Below, in pieces: positions 1 to 10,855 of a stretch of 64,000 nt of DNA. The translations under genes were made by a program, and so were the position numbers. The notes under the pieces were generated by a model, which was not told the origin of the DNA, did not search any database, and saw only the letters and a program-made list of their open reading frames with translations. Positions within the stretch are counted from its first letter, which is position 1; every line of letters begins with the position of its first letter. This stretch comes from Paramacrobiotus metropolitanus. Taxonomy: Eukaryota > Tardigrada > Eutardigrada > Parachela > Macrobiotidae. The DNA lies in assembly GCF_019649055.1 (NCBI RefSeq), contig NW_026570256.1, forward strand, positions 248,001-312,000, read 5' to 3'.

Positions 1-1585
1 CTGTCCTGGATAAACATGGCCACTGGAAGCTGCCTTTTTGAACATGAAAAAACAGGGAACAACCCATTTGTCTAAAATAGGACTCAGACTTAGGGAAAGT
101 CAGAATTAGGACTTTAGCGAGTTCGTCTAACCAGGGCACATGGGGGTCTTCCCCCTTCCAAAAAATCTCTTTTTTTGCAGAAAGGTAGCAGCCCTATGTA
201 GGGAATTTAAAAAACATTTTCAGCGGTAGTGACCAAAGTAGGCGTGGTCAAGCGTAATTTAAAACCTTTAAATTAGCCAGTACTGCACTTATGCTAGTAC
301 ATAGGTTTCTTCGCCATAGCCAAGTCACCAGCTCCCGCCTTCATTTCTGCAAGAAGACATAGGATCCTTCGGTATAAAAATATTCCATCAGCCAAGCATG
401 AGTGATGATATCTCAGCTTTAACGAGCGTGACAGCGAGGCTTCGTGAGAGCGAAGCCTCACTCTCAGGACAAAATACGATGATTTAAGGTGCGCTTTACG
501 CCGCGGGGCGATATTTAGGATGAGGGTTTTGCGTTTTTATTTCGTACGCACGGGAGGAGGATCCGTAGAGGTCACTACAGTGATTATTTAGGTTGAATCC
601 CGTCTTGGAGGGATTCAAAAACCTTAATGTCATTTGGGGTCGCAGCAGCGGCATATAGATTCGCAGCGTAAATTACTCACGTCTTTAGGGTGTCAAGAAC
701 ACAAAAGGTTACTAATGGCTAGATATGGCTCATTTCATACCACTGCAGAAAACCTAAAATCTTTTTTTGTTACTGTACTTCACGTAACAATAAGTATTTT
801 GGTCGTATTCTTACTGTATTTTTACAGTGTTTTTTTACCATTCCTATCGTATTTAAAATTTTTTCATTATTTTAACTTTCATGTACTGCTGCGGTTTTGT
901 TTAGTCTATTTAGGTATTTTTACTTATTCTGCAGCCTGCAGGCATTTTGACTTAGTTCAAGGCGTTTTTCTAATGTTATAATTATGAAAACCAAGAACAC
1001 ATTGGGAATGCAGGCGGAACACGGTGAACACGGGGACGCATCAAAGGAAACAACAGTCGTGTCTTAAACCTAGATAGTTGAAAACACCTCGCGAATACAG
1101 TAGGAATAAAGGCAGAATGCGGATGAAATACGTGGGAATGCAGCTGAAGGCCAAAGGTACTTATCATCGAGGCGTGATTAATATGCCTGCGTAGTGTACC
1201 TGTACTTTCCCGCTTACTACCTGTAATCTGCCTTTATTCCCAAAATATTCCCTAACTCGCTTTTCTAGCCTCCATGACTACTGTCGTGTAACAGCATCTT
1301 AGAGCATTCTCGCGTATCGGTCTGTGTTTAACACGTATTCCCTGCTGCTCCAGCTAAAACTCTAAAAATACGTTGTTAACACGGACAGTATGTAGGTAGA
1401 ATACGTGGGAATACGGCAATCCAGCAAAGGAAAAAGTAGTCAGATGCAACTGCAAAAAAAGTGCAACGCGAATACAGACAGAATGCTTATGGGATGCATA
1501 GGAGTGCGTGCGGAGTACTTATGGGATACAGTGAACGAAAAAGCGGGCCGATGTTATAGAGCGGTACGAAATGGGCCTTAAGTGC
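1..1585. other. Gene-free stretch
   Basis: No convincing coding frame. Positions 435-458 form a 9-bp-stem hairpin (GAGGCTTCG / CGAAGCCTC, 6-base loop). A single diverged copy of the 81-bp repeat unit found further right is visible around 668-717 (ACTCACGTCTTTAGGGTGTC). The 115-codon frame at 634-981 is hydrophobic and low-complexity and I do not count it as a gene. Confidence 0.6.
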
Positions 1586-1909
1586 TAAAGATCACCACTG
1601 TGACCTTTCTGGTTCGCCGCGTGAGGAACTCACGTCTTTGAGGGTGTCAAGAACCTTGAAGGTCACTAAAGGTCACCATTGTGACCTTTTGGGTTCGCCG
1701 CGTAAGGAACTCACGTCTTTGGGGGTGTCAAGAACCCAAAAGGTCACTAAAGGTCAACACTGTGACCTTTTGGGTTCGCCGCGTGAGGAACTCACGTCTT
1801 TGGGGGTGTCAAGAACCCAAAAGGTCACTAAAGGTCACCACTGTGACCTTTTAGGTTCGCCGCGTGAGGAACTCACGTCTTTTGAGGTGTCGAGTACCAT
1901 AAAGGTCAC
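1586..1909. repeat. 81-bp tandem repeat, four copies
   Basis: Four head-to-tail copies of an 81-bp unit containing GGTTCGCCGCGTGAGGAACT and CTCACGTCTTTGGGGGTGTC. Because 81 is divisible by three, one frame stays open across the array (1638-2015) and mimics a repetitive protein; I see no reason to call it a gene. Each unit junction carries AGGTCA half-sites: two in direct orientation 4 bp apart, followed by a third in inverted orientation (TGACCT). Confidence 0.85.
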
Positions 1910-2072
1910 ATTAACGTTGGCTCTCCCCGTGAGGAACTTTGCACTTTGCATCACCTTAAAAGAAACGCGGGCTCGCTTCGCTTGCCCGCTTGATTATTTT
2001 TTGCGACTATTTTAATTTAAAGTGGATATTTAATGATTAAGTTTTTTATTTTTACGAAATTTTGCAAGGCAG

Positions 2073-4968
2073 TCGCTGTTTGTAGTCGATTCCACTACGG
2101 AGAAACGAAGACTGGATTCCAGCGGCGAAATGAGCCTTAATTTCTCCTTATCGCCTGGAAAAACCACCGGTTTAATTAAGTTGGAGAAGGAGATCACTCG
2201 TGTGACTTTCGAGCGCGCTTTATTGAAGGAAGAAGTCAGCTTGGAACGATCGCGGACGGAGGAGAAACTGCGCATGCACAAGCAAGACGAAGACGTGAGT
2301 TACATTATCTCCTTTTGCATGATTTATGTTATTACGATTTTGTTATTTACCAATAATTATTTTTTGTTGTGTTTATAGGCTTATTTTAAATTATTTTCCT
2401 TGAAAAAATTTAATTCTGATAAGTGTTTTGATTTGATGTTTTGTTTTTGTTTTGATTTTTTTGTTTTTGTAAATGTTTTGATTTTTTCGATCATTTTGTA
2501 AGACGCTTTTTTCCGGATTAAATAGGTATGTGGAACTGTGACAACGTTGTGAATTTTGGCGATAAATTAGTTCTTTTTTTCTGCACAGAAAATCAGTGTT
2601 GTGGTTCATGCAGCAAAATTGAAATGTGCGGTAATTGTCGGAAAATTGAAAATATGTATTTAGGAAAATAGTTCAGGAATTTAATTATATCTAAACGTAG
2701 GTATATTGTAAAGCGATTAGCGAGTAAACTGAACTTTGAATACTGCGATTTTTTTGCATATTTAAGCGATCTATTACGAGTATTGACTCCTTTTTCTTGG
2801 CAGGCTGCCATGGCCAAAGCCGGGGAAATGTGGTCGCAGGCGGAGAAGATTCTGCAGGAGAACGACCGGCTGCGCGAGAAGATGGACAAGGCGGAAACGG
2901 AGGGAATCGCCATGCGGAAGCAGTACGAAGAGCAGATTGCCCACATCAAAATGGAGCATATGACGCGCACGCAGCAGCTGGACCGAGATCTGCGCGAAGC
3001 GCGCAGTGAGAATCTGCTGCTCAACGAGCGCTTCAAGACGTAAGTGGACTTTTGTATCCGTCTTGATTTCATGAATGCTCCGCTGACTTGCTCAGTTTCC
3101 GCTCACTCGGCTCTTGGATACTTTCGTTTTTAATTACTGATTATCAGAAGTATTTGCCATGTTAGAATTTTTGCATAATTTGTTTTATTTAAAACGTAGT
3201 GCAATGGCAGTTTTAGTGAATTAGACGGAAATGGTGTATTTGTTTGGTTTTTGAACAGTCTTTTGTGCTTCACTGAACTACCAATAAATTAAAGGTTAAA
3301 TCATTTTCTGAATTTACAGTTTACAACGCAGCAATTAGAACAGATACGAGTAATTTAATAGGTGGCTATACCACTTCTTTTTGCATTCAGTGTCACGCAA
3401 CCATCGATAATAAGCAAATATGAAAAATAACTGACACGCAATATATTGTTTTAAGGTACGCGATACTTTTAAACGGATCAAAAAAACCATCGACCAGTCG
3501 TCGAGCCGCCGCGGTGATCCGTCCTTCATGGCGAAACTACGCGATCTGGAAGAGCGGGCCACACGCAGCCAGACCCTGGCCGATAACTTCGAGCAGATGT
3601 ACAACCGGACATCCTCTTCGGAATCCCAATTAAAGACCACCTTGGAGGACCTCCAGCGCCGCTATGAAGCGGAGACGGTGCGGGCGCATGAACAGCTGCA
3701 GAAGCTGACGGAGGAGAATGAGGAACTGCGGACGGTCAAGGAGGAGCTGGAGGAGCGGCTGGGCCAGTGGACGCTGCGGATGCTGCGCGGGGAATACGAT
3801 CCCACGCGGACGGAGGTCGTGGTGGTCGGGGAGAGTCCGTTGGAGGCGGCGCAGAAGGAGTTCTTGGCGGAGGCGGGGAAGGTGTTGGAGGAGAACAAAC
3901 TGCTGCAGGAGAAACTCAACCAGGTGAAGATGGGCGGCGGATACAGCGGGGATGTGACGGTGAATGCCGAAGAGTTCCTGCGCGGTCCCGGGGAACAGCT
4001 GGAAGGTAAGTGTAACAAACGCCAAAAGGTCGTTTTTATGTTTTTTCTTTTAGCTCTTTTTGGGAGTCATTAAACAGGTTTTCTCTTCAAAAATCCGCTA
4101 TTTTCTGATTATTATTCTTCGTTACAAAATGAAAGCAACGATAAATTTTTTCGCCGTGTTAGCGTAGTTGCGTTGCTTTTTTTCCCAACGATACGGCGAA
4201 GAATACGGAGTAGGGTTACCATGAGCAATGAAGTATCGTAGTGCAAGGGTTCCAAATGGCCGTAGGAGGCAGCAGGAGTTGGTGATCCAGATAAAGATTT
4301 ACAAGTTACGAGATATAATTATAAATTTTACTAACAATTTGTAATATGTTTTAAACTATTCTTATGTTTTAGAATAGTGTTTGGTTTTTTATTACTTAAT
4401 GTAGTCGATACGGACGGTGCAGTTATTAAGGTTGTCGTCGCCCCGTTTTTTATAATTGCTTGATGCGCTCAGTCCTTTTAGTACCGGGTCAAGTGTGCGT
4501 ACTCAAATCCAGAATTTTTCAGAATTGAAGAAGCAGTTGGAGAAAGCGGAAAAGCAACGTAACCAGGACACGACTTTCTTCAAGAAGTCCATCCAGAGTT
4601 TCCGGCACGTGTGCCGCGACCTGCTGGGTTGGAACATCCGCTACGACGGCAACAAGATCGTCTTCCGCGTGGCCGACGCCCCGGCCAACGAGACCGTCGC
4701 CATCGAGCGGGAGGACGAGAACAAGCCGTGGGAACTGCGCAGCAACGACTACACCACGGCCAACCAGGTCTTCGTCAACGAGTTCCTCACCAGCCACCAG
4801 AGTCCCCCGGAATTCTTCGCCCGCATCATCCTCAAGATCCTCTCGGAGCGCACTCTTATTGTATGGATTCCCCCACTCAGTAAAGGCGTGGCTGTGATTT
4901 TCTTCTTATTTGATAGAGCCATTTCTGTAACATTTTGTTGTTTGTTTTTCATGAATTCTTTATCATGA
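2073..4968 (+). CDS. MAD1L1: Mitotic spindle checkpoint protein MAD1 (3' exons)
   Basis: Coiled-coil checkpoint protein that anchors MAD2 at unattached kinetochores. Visible exons: about 2073-2294 (donor GTGAGT), 2804-3039 (donor GTAAGT), 3456-4005 (donor GTAAGT) and 4523-4968. The 4005/4523 junction joins in phase. The first three exons are heptad-rich coiled coil. At 3813-3839 the segment EVVVVGESP, just after RGEYDPTRT, matches the position of the MAD2-interaction motif (human KVLHMSLNP after QGDYDQSRT). The last exon encodes the MAD1 C-terminal globular domain (QSFRHVCRDLLGW... then PPEFFARIILKILSER). N-terminal exons are not identified. Two oddities: exon 2804-3039 and exon 3456-4005 do not join in phase (a missed microexon or an indel), and the 34 residues after 4860 are hydrophobic and may be intron read-through rather than the true C-terminus. 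Confidence 0.85.
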
Positions 4969-5052
4969 ATTTTGTTGTTTGTATGTCGTACTTTGCCGGG
5001 AATGGTGAGTTAAACATTCGTGTGAGCGTTTAGAACTAATGCCTGTGTTCTG

Positions 5053-5058
5053 AAATAA
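5053..5058 (+). promoter_or_regulatory. Poly(A) signal after MAD1
   Basis: AATAAA in the context CTGAAATAAATGC about 90 bases after the last MAD1 stop codon, on the same strand and at a sensible distance for the end of the transcript. Confidence 0.5.
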
Positions 5059-5059
5059 A

Positions 5060-6244
5060 TGCTTCAGTAATGATAGAGGCCAGTTGCAATTATGTAACCG
5101 CTGCTCGCCGGATAACGGAGAAACACCGGAAAAGGCTATCAAAAAAATAAGATTCAGCAAAACAAATTACATCAGCTGATCTTCAGGTGAACCGGCTAGG
5201 GGCAGTCAGGGAACAGTGAAGCGAAATAAACAGCGAAGTGGAACTGAAAAAGTCCTTTTAACATGGTTTTCGGATAATTGATAGCCACAATGATTTGTGC
5301 TTCAATATAGTGGAATTATAAATTTCAAAAAATCAATGGAGAGCTAGCTAGCGCTGAAAAAATTGCAAAAGGCGCTCGCTGACGCCGTCCTTTCTTTAAA
5401 CGCGAAATATCTCCTCGATTCCTAACACAGCCATTCTGCTCAGCTTGAAGACATCCACAAGCCTCAGATCAGTTTCAACCCACGATCTGGCTGTTCCATC
5501 GACGTGGAATCCGCTAAACCTAAGAACAAACAATACTTACTGTTTCATGTGCTACGAGTTAATTAACCTATTTCTTCTCCGTCAGTAATCTATTTTATGA
5601 GGCGGTGAGTTCTGCATCTTAATCTTTTTTAATTTATATTTATTCGAGGCGCAAGCATGGGGCTTAATTAGTGCGAAGTGTTTTTTTATGAAGCGCTTGT
5701 ACGACATTTTCTGCTGTTGATTGACTGACTGCTATGACATAGTTTGTTATGAAAACGTTGGCGCAGGCAACATCCGGTTGCGATGATTCGAAAAGTCAAG
5801 TAATACGTATGAACTATAAGTAAAACTGTAAAAGACCAACATAATAGCATTTTTCAAGTATTCGCATTTTGCCCCAAACTCACGCGATGCTCCGATCTTT
5901 CCGAAGCTCTGCTGTTACAGACAAGAATCCCCATAGCGTGTTGCATACTTACCAAAAAATTCTGAACCAAAATCGCAATGAAACAGCGGCCAAATTAAAA
6001 CCTCAAAGGCGAACCTTAAACCGTAATGTTACTGATCATGAAGTCGTAAAGGGAACCAAAAATTTCGGCTGCAAATAAGGCCTACACACTACGCGGCTGC
6101 CTACGCTACTTCCGTACCCGGGCTTTTTAGCTCAAACAGAGCAGAAGATATATCTGCCAGGACCTCTCGCAATTTAAGTAATACAGGAAAGGTTTGCTTA
6201 GCCGTTCATTTTGAGTACACCAAATCTAATAAATTTCAAACAAC
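5060..6244. other. Intergenic stretch
   Basis: I see no supported gene. The 69-codon frame at 5869-6078 has no recognisable motif. Confidence 0.5.
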
Positions 6245-7078
6245 TTACAGTGAGAGAAATGCCCGAATGCTCTCCCATTCATGCGGATAGACGAGTGACC
6301 GCACCCAACGAGCATGAATATTCGTAACCTTAACATAAACTTTGTCCGCGACAGGTGGAAAATTACTGTCCAAAGCCCACATGAATTTGCTGGTCATGCT
6401 CTCCCAATCTTGGCAGCCATCCAAAACCAGTTTTGGGATAGTGACGTGCAGTTTATCAATCTCGCCCCGGTACTCGGGGGTTAGAGGTTTCATCCACGTA
6501 ACCTCATGGGCTGGCAGCCGTATAAGTCTGACTATACTTATAGGTGAATCAAAAAATATTTGATATAAAGCTAGACTAAAAATATTGCTCAGTTTCCAGT
6601 TGTGCAGCACGATACGCTGGCTGCTGTTGTGATAACAATATAAAAATACTGTCGCACCATAATTCCCGTAAAAGTTTACTTCCTCAGGGTCTGAAGACCT
6701 ACAATACCCACATATGCCACCGGCATCAGCTAAGGTGAAATCTTTGAAAATTAATGCAGGCAGCTTGATTTGCATGGCTGACAACAAATCCAATAAGTAG
6801 TACTTGTTCGCGAAAGGTTGCAGAATAGCCAAGCTCTTGGTGGTTGAGCTGATGGTACGGCTCAGCAGAACTGCTCCTCTAAAGCAGTTGAAGTTGACGG
6901 ATTGTGTGTTGTTAGTACATGTTCCCAAACTGATGCTGATGTGTTCGGCTGCGCGACGACTGCTCAGGAGCTCCTGCCATAAAGCGCACACTCTGAAAAC
7001 AGCGAAGCCAGATATCAACAAAACGGGAGCTGAATGATTTACGAGTAAACTTCCGAGCTCTTCGTATTTTTTGGGCAT
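6245..7078 (-). CDS. C-terminal exon of an F-box-family paralogue (gene 1)
   Basis: An open frame of about 277 codons. By eye it aligns with the third exon of the gene at 17884-19881: the start (KKYEELGSLLVNHSAPVLL versus CRHFDHLLSSVVIHQSIIL), the middle (RIVLHNWKLSN versus RVVLQNCCFNS) and the later segment LHVTIPKLVLDG versus FYITIPRCQYSF. The C-terminal half of this family has no domain I can name. The 5' partner exon is at 7930-8871 on the same strand. The F-box exon expected between them was not found, so this copy may be incomplete or a pseudogene. Confidence 0.6.
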   Translation of the reverse strand: MPKKYEELGSLLVNHSAPVLLISGFAVFRVCALWQELLSSRRAAEHISISLGTCTNNTQSVNFNCFRGAVLLSRTISSTTKSLAILQPFANKYYLLDLLSAMQIKLPALIFKDFTLADAGGICGYCRSSDPEEVNFYGNYGATVFLYCYHNSSQRIVLHNWKLSNIFSLALYQIFFDSPISIVRLIRLPAHEVTWMKPLTPEYRGEIDKLHVTIPKLVLDGCQDWESMTSKFMWALDSNFPPVADKVYVKVTNIHARWVRSLVYPHEWESIRAFLSL

Positions 7079-7929
7079 TTTTTATGAATCACAATAATAA
7101 TAAGCTCTGTGTTGGAACTACTGCCAGGCTGCAGTGGAACGCACGTTAAAAATATTTACGAGTAAGTACTAATGATGTACTTGTACTATTTTCCCGTGCT
7201 AACTGCTCAAGATCATGAAATGGCTGAAAATCGCCCTTTTACCAATAAAAATACAGATTTCAGTATTGTACTTAGAGGCGGCCACCAGACTTGCAAAGAA
7301 CAAAAGCTGTATGAAGTCATTGTTTGATTTGTTTCAAAACTTGTACCTTGAAAAGTGGACAAGTTTCATGAACTACGTAGGTAGTAGTAGTATGTCTTCA
7401 AAACTAGCTGGTACAGGAATCGACACCTCCCGCAGTTTGCGCTGGGCCTTATTTGCCCTCTTAAAATTGTTACCAGCAGAACCACCGTGGTAAAAATGAT
7501 ATGTGCTGTGCAGTGATGCATAATAAGGTTATTGATAAATCATTATCATTCTTGTCTTGGGACTTATGGGACACTTGGGGCTAAACCCACTTGGGGTTAC
7601 TGACCTACAGTAATCTGCCCAGAGCGTACTGCGTATGTCACTGTGCGTACGTACGCACCTTGGCTCTAAAGCAGTAAGAGTAAGTACAATAATTTTCTTT
7701 ACCTTTTCATTTTTGCGCATGAATGCAGTTCCAGAAAAGAAAAGATTTCGCTCATGAGGATAGGGGAAGATTACCAATAGAGACACATTTCTTCAGCTGG
7801 TCAGTCCGTGCATCTACAAGCAGAGAAAGATATTAAGACTTTCATACTGCATCAGTTTAATCTGTTAATGAACACTGAAGCTCAATAGAAAGCCGCTCGC
7901 TCGATTACTTATTGACTCGCGATGTTTTA

Positions 7930-8871
7930 TTATTTTACTGCAAGCGGTATATTAACAACGAATTCTCTACTGTGGTATATTCCCCAGCAAAATCGGGAGT
8001 CCCGACATTCCAAACCTGATTCGCAGGGAAGCTCTGGACTTTCGCTAAGGTCAGTCTGAAAGAACGGTGGCAAACCATCCCGGGTGGCCAGATGGGTCAG
8101 CAGCATTTCCGACATTGCTTTGGATATCCACTGCGCTGTTTGTGCGTCCGCTGACAGACTGACGGCAATAAACATACATCCGTCTTGCTGGATTCTAAGA
8201 TGGAATCGGCAGCAATCCGATAAGGTGACCAACCGTACATCGCGCTTCATCGTGTCGCGAAAATGTTTGATGATCCGCGATCTGTCGGAAGCGTCGTTAA
8301 AAATGTGTTGCGTTTTGTCAAACGGAACGAAAAACTTTCTGAACATTAGTCCATCGACTCGGCACAGCAGCGGCGGATCGGTGACCGGCAGCTGGACGGC
8401 AACTTGGCATTTATCCACTAATTCCGTGCGGGCCTTGTGAGACGCGCTTTTCTTCGTCTTGACGCAAAATATTCGGCAAGATCTGCACGCAGTGACTATT
8501 CCTACGATAACAGCTGGCCGAAAACGAAATGGCCCGTCGTCTTCGTCGCGGAGAGCCGCAAATACCCGCTTGCCGATAAGATACACATGCCGGTGGATGT
8601 CCTCAATGAACGGTAAGGGCCACACGCGGGCCGCGTGGATCCAGCCAGGTTTGACTTTTGTGGACCTGAAGTGAATGTACGCGTAGTCTACGGAGATATT
8701 CTGTATGTTTCCCAGCGAATAAACGTTGTCATCATTGCGAACGACGACAGTGTTCTCGTAGCTCATTTGCTGCTCATCAAATAAGAGCCGCTCATATGGA
8801 GGCAGTGACGCTGAAATCATTTTGGCACGAGTCCTGGACCTTTGAGAAAACAAGAGATACGATGTATTCAT
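7930..8871 (-). CDS. N-terminal exon of an F-box-family paralogue (gene 1)
   Basis: An open frame of 313 codons on the same strand and upstream of 6245-7078. It matches the first exon of the gene at 17884-19881 in order and spacing: a beta-rich N-terminal segment (DDNVYSLGNIQNISVDYAYI versus GGDAVYRGYVCGIDNNDHCM), then RFRPAVIVGI versus SWQPVVLLV, then FRDTMKRDVRLVTLSDCCRF versus FLRNTRNIMFLGVSEDKVEL. The N-terminal part has the feel of a small Tudor-like or SH3-like barrel, but this is a guess. A plausible donor (GCA|GTAAAA) lies at the very end of the frame. Confidence 0.6.
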   Translation of the reverse strand: MNTSYLLFSQRSRTRAKMISASLPPYERLLFDEQQMSYENTVVVRNDDNVYSLGNIQNISVDYAYIHFRSTKVKPGWIHAARVWPLPFIEDIHRHVYLIGKRVFAALRDEDDGPFRFRPAVIVGIVTACRSCRIFCVKTKKSASHKARTELVDKCQVAVQLPVTDPPLLCRVDGLMFRKFFVPFDKTQHIFNDASDRSRIIKHFRDTMKRDVRLVTLSDCCRFHLRIQQDGCMFIAVSLSADAQTAQWISKAMSEMLLTHLATRDGLPPFFQTDLSESPELPCESGLECRDSRFCWGIYHSREFVVNIPLAVK

Positions 8872-10855
8872 TTACAACACATATGAATTACGCTTTCTTG
8901 TTGTGGGCTTTTCACGGCCTAATTGGGCAGAATAGAGAGAGAGCTATACGTATAGGTTTTTGTTGTGTTTGAAGTATACTATACTATACGCTCTTATTTC
9001 CTGCTGAACTGCATTTTAATAATGTGCAAATCCCGTGGAGATACAAGTGCACGCAGCCAATACCCGTGTTTTCCCGTGCACACAGCATCGACCTCAATTT
9101 TAACAGTGCGCCATAGTAAAATTTCAGCGAAAGGACATAATTTGGCGACACAGGGCCAATAAGACGACGTTTTATAAACTACATAGTACCCTATAAAATG
9201 CTTCAGATACTCATAATTATTTTGGTTGTACACACGTTCCCAAAGAAACTTCAGCTTAAACGTTTGGGTTTGGACTAAACACAGTGCGGCCCGCCACACC
9301 ACCACGTAAGTGATAGTGCTTGGTCACAGTCTACTCTGTAGGTGTAAGTACTGTAGTTATTTGGCCTCTGCGCTACGACAATATTATTACTTATCCTGTG
9401 CAACCTTTTTCAGTCTATTTATATGAGAATCCACTCTTCTCTCCGGACGGGATTGCATTTCTTGGCACTATTTTGAATACTTCTTCCAAAATTGTATTCA
9501 GGTTAGCTTGATCAAGTTGCAGAAAATTTGTTTCACGCCTTCTCAAGTGATTATACAAACTGCCAATTTGTGATGATACTAACAATGCACAGCCAAATTA
9601 AGGCACCTTTAATCTGTGTAGTTGACCGGCAACTTCTTAGCAGTACTCAGTCGCAACTGACTCAGCCGCAGTAATCAATACTGTTGCATTTCTTTATTTC
9701 GTTATATATTTTATATAATGCCATCTTCTAAAAAATAAAATCCTGTAATATTAACCGAAGACTGTGTTTACTATGATTTTTGCAAAAACACGTTCCAGAA
9801 AATGTGGAAGCTGCAGCGCTTAATTCGATTTGAATGCGGCTGCGTTTTACAGAGACCAACATGGGAGCCTAAAATTAGTACATTACGCTGTACGGTCCTT
9901 TCAGTACCTTGGTCAGAACCATTGCGAAAAACCCCAAGCGACCAAAATGCAAAGTAGGCCACCGCAGTTATGCGTTGACAAATCTCCGTAAATTAGTCAG
10001 TTTGTTTTGCTTTTTCAACATTTCTTAATAGTAAGTGACAATATTATTTAATTTACCAAAAACGCTGGCGGACTCTGACTTACATAGTGATTTCAACGAC
10101 GATTGGCCTGCCAACTTACGAAACAGTAATCATCCACCTTCCGATTGGTTTCTTAATTTCCTAACATGAATTCAATCATCAACAAGTTTATATCCTTGCA
10201 CATAATCGCTATCATCGATTTAGAATAGGAATCAAAATTCATGTTAATGACTAATAAGTCGTCTGTAAAGCATTCTCATGCAGTGAGATTAATATAATTA
10301 TGGTAACAGAAACGGTAACTGCTGAACAGCGAAGCTACAGACGGACTGCCGACGTTCCTGAAAGTGAAGGATTTCTCTAGCAGGGAGAAAACTGCTTATT
10401 ATTGACAACCGGACCTAACGGTTTCAATATTCCGGATATAGGCCACCATTCAGGCAACGGCGACAACCGTCGAGGCCTGGCTCCGCTACCTGTTTAAAAG
10501 TAAGCCAGATAGTGTGATACAAATGCCTCGCCGGAGTCGCCGCTGCCTGTCTCACAGCAATATTCGCCGTATACGATATTGTAACAGTGGCCTATATGGC
10601 TACAAATACTATCGCTACATCCCTCACGGTAGCGATGAGATATACCTGTCTCATCAAGACAACAAAACGAAAGACGTAGGAAAACAAAGCGTTAGGAATT
10701 AGTACAGTAAACAGTAGAACACAATGGTCCGGGATGATCCTTAACGTACGGCGTGGTGGTCCCTCACGTTGAACTACCACGAGAATCCATCCGGCGATCG
10801 GAAGGATCCTACAGTCAGGTTCCGCTGGGAATGTCCGGGATTGGGAAGGGGTCCC
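8872..10855. other. Intergenic stretch
   Basis: No supported gene. The segment TGTAACAGTGGCCTAT at 10576-10600 recurs nearly unchanged at 13853-13875, on the far side of the gag remnant. This might be a trace of long terminal repeats, but I cannot extend it convincingly. Confidence 0.4.

Noticed and set aside
982-1167. Short frames at the left edge (634-981, 982-1167)
   Set aside because: Low complexity or no coding signature; no conserved motif.
1638-2015. Repetitive protein with HCDLLGSPREELTS repeats
   Set aside because: The open frame follows only from the 81-bp period being divisible by three; other copies of the unit (about 668) are not coding.
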